A DNA stretch of 64,000 nt from Zygnema cylindricum. Lineage: Eukaryota; Streptophyta; Zygnematophyceae; Zygnematales; Zygnemataceae. Each line of letters begins with the position of its first letter. The first letter of the stretch is position 1. This document shows positions 46,279 through 57,069 of this stretch, in pieces. The notes under the pieces are model-generated. The model was not told the DNA's origin and made no database searches. It saw only the letters and a list, made by a program, of their open reading frames with translations. Location: positions 1 through 64,000 of the forward strand of contig JBBHKE010000744.1 of NCBI GenBank assembly GCA_037447655.1, written 5' to 3'. The translations under genes were made by a program, and so were the position numbers.

Positions 46279-47110
46279 CTAGAATATATACTCTATATCA
46301 TTTTGAGTTATCATCATATCCCAATAGAATACCGGGTAAACCTTTCGGTTCCATTTCCAAGTATTTTGAGATGTGTTTAAAATAAAGCATTTACTTTCGA
46401 ACACTTTGAAATGACTGACTTGAGGTTTTCGATCTGTCCTTAGTTTAAAAGGTGTGGTGCTAACCAACTTGGATCCAATCCTATTTTTGATATAAACTGC
46501 ACAATTAAGGGCCTCAACCCAAAATTTCAAATCTACATTCTTAATCTGCAAACATAGATCTAGCACTTTCCGTGATTGTTCTATTTAATCTTTATGAAAC
46601 ACCATTCTGTTGAGGTGTATAAGGGACTCTCAATTGACGAATAAGTCGAGGACTAATACCTTCATCCAAAAGAAACTGTTCAAATTCTTTCGACGTGTAC
46701 TCTCCTCCGTTGTCCTATCTAAGTTCCAAAATCAGAACACCTTGTAGTTTTTCGACCAGAGCTTTGCAGTGTTTAAAGTGTCTGAACACTTCTATTTTTC
46801 CTTCATGAAATATACTTTAGTAAATCTGGAGAATTCGTCAAAAAAGGTGACCATAAAACGAACCCCCCCAGCAGAGGGCACGGCACCTAAGCAGGTCCTA
46901 AAACATCAGAGTGGATGAGCTGCAACACTTTGTCTGACCTGTGTTCTGATTCGTGTGGAAAAGGTAACTTATGTATTATGCCTAAGGAGCAACCATCACA
47001 AGTTTTAACGGGCTAATTTGTGAGAGAAACACCTTCTATTTTGCCAGCATTTACCATTTTTCTGAAGCAGTCCTAGTTAACATGTCCTAGCCTCTTTTGC
47101 CATAACTCAT
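46279..47110 (-). pseudogene. Copia B: integrase, broken
   Basis: The frame 46279-46566 has NVDLKFWVEALNCAVYIKNR and PFKLRTDRKPQVSHFKVFE, the typical copia integrase C-terminal region. Core and zinc-finger parts are visible at 46600-47000 with stops. Confidence 0.75.
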
Positions 47111-47111
47111 T

Positions 47112-47558
47112 TCAAGATATAACACTCGAGTATATAACATTATTTTCCTTACAATCAGCCATATCCATGCGATACAATTTGGTCTGGTCTCTAGTTCCTT
47201 TGAGCGCTACCTTTCCTAACTTGCTAACAACCTGCCTACCCCCTTTAAGGGTGACCTCAAACCCTTTGCTCTCAACTAAAGAAATAGAAAATACGTTCTT
47301 TTTGAAGTCTGGAACATACAATACATTATGAAGTGCTCTCTCAACTCACTTTCCTCCTACATCTACCAGTAAAGGAACATCACCCTGAGCAGCTGTATTT
47401 ACACTCATTGCACAAGCATAATAGACACTCATTGCACAAGCATAATAGATATTTTTTGCAGGTGTAGCTTTCAGATTAGTGAAAATCGCTTTGTTCCAAC
47501 ACATGTGGGCCGATGCACCAGTGTCCATGATCCATCTTGCGTCCTTTAAGCCCTCCAT
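47112..47558 (-). pseudogene. Copia B: protease and GAG-pre-integrase start
   Basis: The frame 47346-47558 has WIMDTGASAHMCWNKAIF, with an intact D-T-G-A active site. A small duplication repeats the YYACAMSV-encoding stretch (plus-strand CATTGCACAAGCATAATAGA, twice, about 47407-47452). Frame 47112-47321 follows with YVPDFKKNVFSISLVESKGF. Confidence 0.85.
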
Positions 47559-47599
47559 TTCTGCCGCTATAGCAAATAGCTCCGATTCATCCTGCTCAT

Positions 47600-48775
47600 T
47601 GAAGCTGAAAGACTCATCTTCTTAACTCACAGAAGAAGAAAACAAAAAAATGTTTTGTATTTGACTTCTAGAGAAGCCTTGGTTAAACTGAATTTGCTGC
47701 CAGCCTGGCCTATGTAAACCTGTCTCATTTGCCTTTTTGAGTGTCTCATTTGTCTTTTAGAGTTTGGGGCAGTACCTATATCCATGACCTCATTCTAAAC
47801 AGTAAAAACATGCATTAGAAGACTGTCTATCTTGGCCTTGATGAAACTGTTTAAACTGACCCTAATCTTGATTAAACTGATTTCTTCGCTGATTTAATTT
47901 ATTTTTGGGCTGGTTAGACTGACCTTTTCTGCCAAAGTTTGTGTTAAACGCCTCTACTTGCAATTCTCAATTAAGGACTATAGATGTAGCTTCCTCTTCT
48001 AAAATAATATTGATTGCTAACTGAAGTGACCAGCTAAATTTATCTTAATGTTTCAGCTTGATATATGCATCTTTCATACTACTAGGAAAACCTGTAGTGA
48101 CCAAAGCAACTTGCCAAAATTCAAGAAAGGTGCCACCAGCACAAGAAGGGGCATCACAAAGAGCCCAAAAGTTATGTGTATATTCCGCCATTGTTCCCCC
48201 CAAGTATTTCTAGTCCCATATTTTTCTTGCCAACAGAAGTTCTTCTTTAACATTTGCCTTTTTGTATGACGCCTTGAGTGATTTCCAAATATCAATCGAT
48301 TTCTTCATTTTGATTCGTGACATAACCAGTTTCTTCGAGAGACATAGCTTCAGAGTGTTCCCAGTCTCTTCGAGAGACATAGCTTCAGAGTGTTCCCAGT
48401 CTGTGATTTTTTCTTCGCCCATGTTGGATCAGTTTCATGAAGTGATCCATCCAAAATATCTAACAAACCTGCAGTCTCAAAATACGATTGAACCATATTC
48501 GCCCAAAATACGATTGAACCATATTCGCCCAGTAAGCATATTCTGTCCATTGAAGATTAGGATTTTTGAAGACAGTGTTCCATGACAACTGGTGTAGGTG
48601 GAGCTGCAAGAGTGGTTGTAGAAGTAGACATGACTGGTTGTAGAAGTAGACATGACTGCAGGAGTGGTTGTAGAAGTAGACATGACTGCAAGAGTGGTTG
48701 TAGAAGTAGACATGACTAAAACAGAAGCTTAACAAGAATCCCACCAAATACCACTTTTTCACTCACTACAAAAAC
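47600..48775 (-). pseudogene. Copia B: gag, broken
   Basis: Contains a CCHC knuckle (CFYC...GHGYRYC, about 47768-47810) with a stop inside it. The upstream gag helices have WKSLKASYKKANVKEELLLARKIWD (frame 48210-48422). A duplicated 32-bp segment at 48328-48400 (TTCGAGAGACATAGCTTCAG twice) lies within gag. The N-terminus (48477-48713) repeats MSTSTTT-like units four times through a 27-33-bp tandem repeat. Confidence 0.8.
48600..48720. repeat. Tandem repeat in the copia B gag start
   Basis: Four units of GTGGTTGTAGAAGTAGACAT with GACTGCAAGA-type joints. The corresponding place at 43355-43385 has a single unit, so the array expanded inside one copy. Confidence 0.85.
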
Positions 48776-49607
48776 TGACCCACCTGTCCAATTTACATCA
48801 AATTTAGCATCATGTAAATCACCATACATGCTGTCAATTCCCAAAATTACAGCATAATTGAATAAAGTAAACCATAAGATATGGAGTCTGCAAGTTTCCC
48901 AAAAATTGCCTTTAGATTTCCATATTCCCAAAACTGGATTCCAAAATATTTTAAGTCCTAAACTTTATACACTCAGTGAGTATCTACTGCTCATTGACCA
49001 ATAAGGTATCTGCATCTGAAATAGTAGCACTGTACCGTAGTACGATAGCGTACTTGACGTACTTCCAAAAAACCTATTTGCAACTTGCCTAAAACTAAAT
49101 AGTGAAACACTGTTTCCTAATGCATTAAATTACAAAATCCTGTTTCTTCAAGTATTCCAAGTTTGGCGCCGTACGAATAATGTTGCTGCTTAGTTAGCAT
49201 CAGCCAATTAAATCGAACCGGTTCTTGTCAACTTGTACGAATCTCTAGAGTGCTTACGAAGCTCCTCGTCACTTGTGGTCCCCACTCATATCGCAGCCGT
49301 TAGTTTGGTTAACATCATTGTCTGGTATTTATTTCTTTCCCTGATGTTTAATTCAATTTCCGTTAGTCCAATTTACAAAATTCCCTCGCTCGATGTGTGA
49401 CATGTGTTCAGAACCATTCCGCAACGTCTGCGCTATCTGCAAATGCTGACGCGTGTCTTTGTGATCGTACCATACACTCTAGGGTTGCTATTTTACAGTC
49501 ACACTATTAAAGGTAAGTATTACAATTGAGATTGGAATATAAATATTCTAAGTCCTAAACCTCCCCTCGCAGCTCTATCTACAGAGGAAAAAACTTTAAA
49601 TCCAACA
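48776..49607 (-). repeat. Copia B LTR (right)
   Basis: Partner of 43439-44267, same start and end. Followed by AAAGG at 49608. Confidence 0.75.
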
Positions 49608-50164
49608 AAAGGATGTGAAATACCACCAAAAAATAGTGGTGGTGGAAAAAATGAAAAAAGTGAAAGTTAAAGCAAGTGTCATGAGTTGATGAACATAATA
49701 AAAATGATTAGAAAGATTTAAAAAAGATGTTCAAGGATCAATAGGATATTAATGATTCCAAAAGGAAAAAATTGGAAAAGAAAATGGCTTAATGGTCTAA
49801 TTTTTTTGGGTTATGGTTTGCGGTTTATAAATGTGGGATGAAAAAGAGTTGTGTAAATAAAAATATCAATTGTTGAATGTAAAAAATTTTGAAAAATAAA
49901 GGAAAAATGTGTGAAAAAGACAAAGACTTTTTTGGGAATATAAGAAAATTTAAGTGTCAAACATAGACGACGACTAGAAAGGGTTAAAGGAATTGTAAAA
50001 AGAATCAATTTGACAAAAACAAAGGTGAGAGAAAAATGATTCCAAAACAAAAGGGCCTTCATAGAGGCTAAGTGAGAAGGTGGATGTTAATAAGAGAATT
50101 TAGTGGAATACATGAATAATGTCACAAATAATTGAGAGCAAGGGTATTTCACAATTATAAAGGC

Positions 50165-52883
50165 TAAGTGAAAATGTCACCTGTGCAATTTCTCTCCTCT
50201 TTTCTTTTCCACTTCTTTTTCCCTTTTTTTGACAAAATATTTTCTTAGAAGATTCAGACATTTGTTTACAGGTTACAATTTCGGTCAATTTTTTTTCCAT
50301 TTTTTTTCCAATTTTGCTCTTTAAATGCCATTTTTTTGAATTTTTCCAATTTTTTTTTAAGAAAGGTCATTTCTCCTTTTTCCATTTCGGATTCATTCCC
50401 CATTCTATTGTTTTCGGTTTCGGAGGGTCCTTGGCTTGTTGGAGCACCCGAAGTTCATTCTTCAAAAATCTATCCTCAATCCATTTTTTAACTCCATTCA
50501 ACATTCTGATTTCGTCTATCTTTATTATCAGCATTTTGGAGGCCTACCCGGAGTGTTTGAGTACCTGAAGCTTTGTCTTTGAAGATCCCTCAACATTCAA
50601 TTTTGACCTCTATCCGCCATGTTACCTTTTTTGGAGATCTTTCCGGTTTTTTGGAGCATCATGTTACCTTTTTTGGAGATCTTTCTGGTTTATTGGAGCA
50701 TCAGAATGACATTTTTCATTTTCCCTTCCAAATTTCCCCATTGTTCCATTTTTACACTCCACCAACCACCTTACTTATAAAAATTATTCTATCTTATCCC
50801 TAATTTTTCCATTTTGGAGGTCTTTTTGGAGTGTTTGAGTAATAGAAGTTTTATCTTCAAAGATCCCCTTGACATTCTATTTTAACCTCTATCCACCACC
50901 CTCTCCTTTAAGAGACATTTTCTGGTTTATTTGACCATTGGAAAGAAATTACTTCACATTTCACTTCCAAATTTCCAGGCACCTCCATTTTCTCCTTCCA
51001 CAAACCACTATAGCTTTGTACCTTTTGGGATTTTCGCATTCGGCCATTATTTATTTTTTGTATCCCATTGCATATTTTTTTTATTTGTTCATATTTATAC
51101 TTCTCACCGAATTTTCTTCTTTTTATTTTGCTTTTATTGACCGAATAAAATGAGAAGACTTTTTCTCCCATGTGCTTCTCCTTTTGTATTCTTGCCTCTT
51201 TTGTCTTCTATCTTATGCTTCCATATTCTTCTTTGCCATGATTCTACTCACACTCCGAGGAGGCCTCCAAAATGCCGAATGAAGGATAGATAAAATGATT
51301 CCTTAATGAAAGGTAGTCTATGAATAGGAATTATATAGAGTGGGGAGTGGGAATTTCACAACTAGAAATCTATGTCAATACTCCCTCATTTCTAGTAGTG
51401 TAAAATAAGAGAATGAGCGTGTAAGAGAAAATAAAGGGGAAGAATGAAAAATGGTAACAGTCCAACTGCCAGTACCCTCCCTCCGTTCCTTTCCCTCTCC
51501 TCTCCCTCTCCATCTCTCTCTCCCTCTCCCTTTCCCTCTCCCTCTCCCTCTCACCCTTGGCCCCTCACTCTCTTCTTAATTGAAGAGTGAAATTATTTTC
51601 TTTTACTTTTGGAAATTGAAAAGTCCCAAAAAGATGTGGAAAGCAATAGTGGTTGGTGGAATGAAAAATAAAAAAAGGTGTTTGGAAATTTGGCATAGAA
51701 ATAAAAATAGTTTCCTTCCGATGCTCCAATAAACCGGAAAATGTCTCTAAAAAGAGAAGGTGGCGGATAGAGGCCAAAATAGAATCTCAAGCGGATCTTT
51801 GAAGATAAAAATTCTATTACTTAAACACTCCGAAAAGACCTCCAAAATGCCGAAATTAGGGAAAAGATTGAATAATTTCTTAAAATAAGGTGGTTGAGTG
51901 GAAAAACAGAATATTGGAATTTTGGAAGGAAAAAAAAGTCCTTTCAATCCTCCAATAACCCGAAAGACCTCTAAAAAGAGGGGTGGCAGATAGAGGTCAA
52001 AAATGGAATGTCAATGGGGTCTTCGAAGATAAAAGTTTTAGTACTCAAACACTCCGAGGAGGCCTCCAAAATGCCGAATGTAAGATAGATAAAGTGATTC
52101 CTTAATCAAAGGTGGTTGATGAAGTGAAATATTGGGGAAATTTGGAAGGGAAAATGAAAAGTCCTTCCGATGTTCGAATGAACCGGAAAAGAGGATGGCG
52201 GATAAAAGTCAAAATGGAATGTAGAGGGGATCTTCGAAGAAAAAAATTCTGGTACTCTAACAATCCGGGAAAACCTCCAAAATGCCGAATTTTGGGATAG
52301 GTAAAAAAATTCTCAAAACGAAGGTGGGTGATTGAGTGGAAAAATAGAAATTGGGAAAATTTGGAAGGGAAGATAAGAAAAGTCTTTCAGATTGCTCCAG
52401 TATACCGAAAAGATGTCTAAAAAAGGTAAAATGGTGGATGGAGGTAGAAATTGAATGTTGAGGGATCTTCAAAGATGAAACTTTAGGTACTAAAACACTT
52501 CGGGGAGGCCTCCAAAATGCCGAAAAATAAAGAGAGACAAAATCGGAAGGTTGAATAGAGGGAAAATAATGGATAGAGGAAAGATTTTAAAAGAATAAAC
52601 TTCGGTAACTCCAAAAAGCCAACGACCCTCCGAAAATGGAAACAATAAAAGGGGAAGGAAAAAAAAAAGATATAAAAAAAAAAAAAATTAAAAAAAAAAT
52701 GAAAATTCAAAAAAATGGCATTTAAAGAGCCAAAATGGAAAAAATGGAAAAATGGGACGACCGAAATTGTAATCTTTAAACAATGTCTCGAAAATAATTT
52801 GCTTCCAAAAGAAATAATTTGCCAAAAAAAAGAAAAAACGAAGTGGAAAAGATAGGAGAAGAGAAATTGCACAGATGACGACA
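50165..52883. repeat. Large foldback with internal degenerate repeats inside copia C
   Basis: The left arm (about 50165-50900) matches the reverse complement of the right arm (about 51570-52883). Shared strings include the GTGCAATTTCTCTC complement, AAATGCCATTTTTTTGAA, GGAGCAT, CCTCCAAAATGCCGAA and GGTGGCGGATAGAGG. Each arm also repeats internally every about 150-300 bp. 51120-51245 is an inverted scrap of the copia C LTR. A TC-rich tract lies at 51470-51560. The right arm abuts the primer site and is thus the element's own leader. Confidence 0.75.
51476..51562. repeat. CT-rich tract (CTCCCT repeats)
   Basis: About 85 bp of CCCTCTCC/CTCTCC hexamer-like repeats between the two foldback arms. 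Confidence 0.85.
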
Positions 52884-52899
52884 TGGTGGGCCCATAACC
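52884..52899 (-). other. Primer binding site of copia C: half initiator tRNA-Met
   Basis: The plus strand TGGTGGGCCCATAACC matches 16 consecutive bases of the plant initiator tRNA-Met anticodon arm and abuts the LTR at 52900. Same arrangement as copia A. Confidence 0.85.
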
Positions 52900-53761
52900 T
52901 GTAGAAGGGAAGGGCATGGTGGGCGAAAAAGAGAATATCCAAGATGAAATAGAGAGGAACCATGGCAAAGAAGAATACGGAAGCAAAAGATAAGACAAAA
53001 AGAAACAATAAGAATACAATAAGAGAAGTACAGGGGAGAAAAGTCTTCTCATTGTAATCGGATAATTTGAATGTACACAAACGAACAAGCTAAGTACTAA
53101 ACCTAACTCTAGATTTAGAGTGGACTAGCTACACGACGTCCACAAAAGAATCAAAGTCGCAAAAAGTAAAAAGGTATAAATAGTGACGGCCAATGACGAA
53201 GTCGGTGGATGGCAAAATTTAGGTCGATGAGAATCTTACATTGATGGAATCTGTATTGAAAAGAATCAACTAATCAACAATAAATATGGTGGATTGGCGA
53301 TTCATCGTTTGTAGTTCGTTATACGACAAGATAAATGAAGCGGTTATTCGCTAAACTACGTGAAAAATAAATACAATGATTACATGTTGTGAACAGATAC
53401 TACACCGTGAATCGTTATTAGTTTCAAGGTTTTTTTCGCCACTTAAAACACATTTTCTCCGTACACACTTCTCGGATTGTGGATCTGACGGTTGCGATTG
53501 AAAGGTAACATTCTCAGCTTCCGATTGGAGGTCTCAAATTGAAAATCCGACTAGTGTGTACGGAGAAAAAAGGTTTTAAGTGGCGAAAAAAACCTTGACG
53601 CTAATAACTATTCGCGGTGTAGAGGTACCCGTACATTAATAATGAAGAACCGACGTGAAAGAACGTGAAGCGACACTACTACATTGAAAATAGAATACGC
53701 ACAAAAGCACATTCTTTAAAGTACAATTCACTAATTACACAACTGAAATTGTATTTCAACA
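52900..53761 (-). repeat. 5' LTR of copia C, carrying a MITE
   Basis: Starts TGTAGAAGGGAAGGGC and ends TTTCAACA. Without the MITE at 53403-53619 its length (643 bp) is close to the left LTR (662 bp). Confidence 0.88.
53401..53621. mobile_element. TA MITE, intact 217-bp foldback copy in copia C LTR
   Basis: The core 53403-53619 starts CACCGTGAATCGTTATTAG and ends CTAATAACTATTCGCGGTG, flanked by TA. Long inverted repeats reach inward (TTTTTCGCCACTTAAAAC paired with GTTTTAAGTGGCGAAAAA; CTCCGTACACA with TGTGTACGGAG). The left LTR of copia C shows the empty site with a single TA. Confidence 0.93.
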
Positions 53762-53766
53762 ATATG

Positions 53767-54687
53767 TACGACAAAGGGGAATTTTTTTTTTAACAAGGGT
53801 GAAAATATAAATTGGAATTACAACAAAGGAAAAGAACAAAGAAAATGTTCATAAAAAAAATTGAAACGTTGTTTAGACAAAAAAACTATCAAATTCATAA
53901 AGCATTGAAAACAAAAATGTTTACAACAGAGGAGGAAAAAAAATTAGGATAAACCATATTTATCAGAGAGAGAAAAAAATGAACTAACTTGCCAATGGAG
54001 TTCACAGGTTGAATATTTTTTTTTTTGGTTCAAACGGGTTTTCTGCCAATCGCCTCCAAAATTATCAATATCATTCTGGTGAGACTTTTATGTCATGAAA
54101 GAAAAACCAATTTCAGTTTCAATTTCACTTTCAGCTTCATATTTAGTTCTAACTTCACCTTGAAAGATTTCACGGTTTTCAAGATTTTTGAAGAAAATCA
54201 AAACATACTCAAAAAATTTCAATATTCCACACTATTTAGTATTTGTGAAAAAAAAATACACAGTTTTAGTTTTGATCAAAATTAACCTTACATTTGGCAG
54301 AACAAAAAATTTCAGTGACCAAATTCTCTTGATTCCACACTGTATATACATTTCATTTCCAACATCTAATTTTACGGTAAAATTCAATTTTAATTTAAAC
54401 AATGTATGTAATTGTCAATATTTTCTGTTTAGTTTTGTCCACTATTTTTCCAAATGTCCAAAATCCATACTGTTTTTTTTTTCAACATCAAATTGTCAAT
54501 AATTTGAACAAAATTTATAAATTTGAAACCGCCTTAGTCTATTTTCCACAGCTCAATTTCAAGTTTTCAGATTTTCAAATCTTAAAAATTTCAGATTTAC
54601 AAATTTCATAATGTTCAAAATGTTCAAAATGTTCAAATTTTCAAATTTTCAAATTATTAGGGTTTCAAATTTTCAAAATTAATGTTA
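53767..54687. other. AT-rich intergenic DNA, no gene seen
   Basis: Very AT-rich. 54540-54680 is full of TTCAAATTTTCAAA and ATGTTCAAA short repeats. No exon or RNA gene seen. Confidence 0.5.
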
Positions 54688-55450
54688 GGTTGTGTGCCCA
54701 TGTAACAAAAAGTTTGAAAGGTAACTTCGGATTTTAGTGAAGATCCTCCCTACTATTTTTCAGATTGTTTTAAAATCATTATTTCATTCTTCGTTACTAT
54801 AATTTTGTAACAGTTGTAGACGCTCATAAAACCTGCGAAGTTGTACACGTCTACAAAACTTGTTCAAATTGTAGACTTCAACAGCACCATAGACAATTGT
54901 AGACATTTACAAATGTATGTTGTCAAACCATATTTTGTTGATTTTTTGTGACATCGAAATTTTATGGTTTTGTCGCATCGTGAGATAGCGTCAATGTCAC
55001 TAATTCTAAAACTTTCGCCACGACTTGCAAGATTTTGTTTTTTTTGTCCTTTATCTAAGAGTCTACCATCAAATTACGCCCAAAGATATTGATAAAAAAG
55101 CTTTTTATTTTCCAGAAATTTTGTCGCATTTCATTCCAAGAAGAGGGAAAGAGGACCGATAGAGTGAGACGGAGATTATGTTCAATCGTGTATAGCTTGT
55201 AAACTACGTGTTCTAAAATTGAGTGGCACCACGTGACTTTAAATCAGAAATTGAAAATCGTTAAAGATTTTTCAAACCAACAATTTCAACTTAAAATTTT
55301 CATGTGCGTCCCTTTACTTGCGGACCAAGTTAATGTACGGAAAAAACCTAATTCTATTTTTAGATGCCTTATCTTCTACGCAAGCTCAATTTTTAGGGTT
55401 GTTGTTTTTTCGCGAGACGAAAGGGCGTCGCCAAAAATAGAGTGACGAAA
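54688..55450. mobile_element. Diverged X-like element (left end only certain)
   Basis: Starts GGTTGTGTGCCCATGTAAC after TTA. It follows the order of X: CTTTGAAA-like start, GTTGTAGACGCTCATAAAAC, repeated TGTAGAC, GTGACATCGAAATTTTATGG, and an AGAGGGAAAGAGGAC block matching 16020-16075. No matching right terminus found. Confidence 0.55.
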
Positions 55451-55527
55451 GAGAGTTACGAGATTACTTTTGCATTCACAATTGAATTTTGGAAGTTACA
55501 TATCATGTGCAAATTTTGAAAATATCG

Positions 55528-55653
55528 GTGGTAGTCCATTATGACGCATATCATAAGCATGCAACGTGTAGCGACTCTTCCATCTTTTTGTGGTAGTCTA
55601 TTATGACGCATATCATAAGCATGCAACGTGTTGCGACTCTTCCATTTTTTTGT
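55528..55653. repeat. 63-bp direct tandem duplication
   Basis: GGTAGTCCATTATGACGCAT and onward is repeated as GGTAGTCTATTATGACGCAT, with CATAAGCATGCAACGTGT-GCGACTCTTCCAT in both. Two copies only. Confidence 0.88.
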
Positions 55654-56333
55654 AAGAAAAAGTTGAAGGGAAATCTTCAAGAATGAATATCCAACGATCA
55701 TTTGTTACCTCCCTAACCTTTAGAGGATATTGGCAAGATTCCATTTAGTGTTATTCGATGATAAAGTAAAATAAGTGGTACGACGTAGTACGGAGAGGTG
55801 CAGATTTTTGTAAACAACCACACTTTTCGTCCGCTGTACTTCACCTTCATAAATTAGCGTTAATGTTTTGTAGGCTTAGGCCCTTAAACTCATAATAGTA
55901 GTGTTCTGTATCAATTAAAAACTTATCGTGATAAAACTAATATTGATAGTTATCGGTTATGCAACGGTGAGGGGTCTTCATACATTGCTCCAGAACAAAC
56001 AAAAATTATCGCTGATAATTTTCAGTTCAAGGGCTGGTCGGAGTTTATGGTATGGAAATAAAGTACGAATTGAGTATAAAGATATCACAACGAGTGGGGA
56101 GGGGGACTTTAAAAAAGAATCACAATTCATTCCGTACCAGAGTACGGAGTTATTGCCGATAATTAATGTTGATAGTTATCGCCGATAATTATCGGTATAT
56201 TATCGGGTTTTTATCGCGATAACACCTGTAACGATATATCAAGACAATATATCGATGATCGATAGGTCAACAAAAGATACATATATGTTATCGTCAAATG
56301 GCTACCGATACACAACACTACAAAATAGAGTAA
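55654..56333. other. Intergenic, no gene seen
   Basis: Several short GATAATTATCGG-like palindromic strings at 55950-56280 (TTATCGCCGATAATTATCGG). A frame of 86 codons (55928-56188) has no recognisable content. Confidence 0.45.
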
Positions 56334-57029
56334 GGGTATGTCTCCATGTACTTGTAACTTAGCGAACTTACTTTTTTTTTAGCGCACAGGTGTCCTTATG
56401 TGTAACTACAAACTTATTGCTTAAGGGTGTGACAATTCTATATGCTGACAATGCGCGTGACTGATGTCGACATCCACAATCAGTGATGACGCACGTTATC
56501 TCAATTGCTTGTGACGTCGCATGACTATTCGTGACATTATGGACTTACCGCCTTCTTACCTCTGTCGTTTTGTGATTGAAGAAGATGCGCTTTACCTTTG
56601 TGTCTCCTATCCAGTCGTCGTGAAAAGGCTTCGGATTCTTGAGACCCCTTCGAAAAAAAATCCGTACCGAACGCAAACGGAAAAAACATAACGAATCGTG
56701 TACTTTTCGTCGTCGCTTGAATTCGTTTGAAATGTTTGAAAAATTTCCACACGTGCGAATATGTGTTCCTATTTGTTAGTGAAAATACTTTGTTTTAAAA
56801 CACATCGCCAATGTGTTTTAAAATAAAGGTTGAAGGTGGCGTTTCTTGACGTGGGTGGAACAACACAAGACAACAACATGTAGAACATTCTAAGTTTTAC
56901 CATGACCCAAAATGTACTCCTCTTTTTTTCGATTTATTTGTACGGTTGAAACCTACATTGTACGGCGCTAAGTTTTAGAGGAAGACAACAGAGAAAAACC
57001 CTTACTTTGGCACATAAAACATACCCTAA
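56331..57029 (-). mobile_element. Element Y, single inverted copy with exact TAA TSD
   Basis: 56334-57026 starts GGGTATGTCTCCATG and ends ACATACCC, flanked by TAA at 56331-56333 and 57027-57029. It is opposite in orientation to the triplet at 38-40 kb. Its body matches them: ACGTTGAAC, GTTTTAAAACACATCGC, the ACCGCCTTCTTACC complement. Confidence 0.9.
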
Positions 57030-57069
57030 CACGTTGCTTCGAACTAATATTTTTTTTACAATATAAGCG

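Larger units (their letters stand above)
43321..49607 (-). mobile_element. Copia B block: gag fragment - LTR - internal - LTR
   Basis: Direct LTRs at about 43439-44267 and 48776-49607 flank a copia internal region (minus). To the left of the left LTR, 43321-43438 repeats the gag leader that also lies left of the right LTR (48570-48775), including TGACAAC and GTTGTAGAAGTAGACATGAC. The block therefore holds an extra internal fragment outside its 3' LTR. AAAGG lies at 43312-43316 and 49608-49612, a possible target duplication of the whole block with GGGT extra on the left. Confidence 0.75.
42328..53766 (-). mobile_element. Copia C with exact 5-bp TSD and nested insertions
   Basis: LTRs at 42333-42994 and 52900-53761 align well. 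Target duplications are identical, ATATG at 42328-42332 and 53762-53766. The polypurine tract (plus CTCCCTCTC) abuts the left LTR, and the half initiator-tRNA primer site abuts the right LTR, so it reads on the minus strand. Internally it contains the copia B block (about 43321-49607), a GA/CT-rich and foldback region (50.1-52.9 kb) and few if any own coding relics. It spans 11.4 kb. Confidence 0.88.

Noticed and set aside
52483-53088. 201-codon Phe/Ser-rich minus frame as a membrane protein
   Set aside because: It spans the copia C leader, primer site and LTR and is low in complexity.
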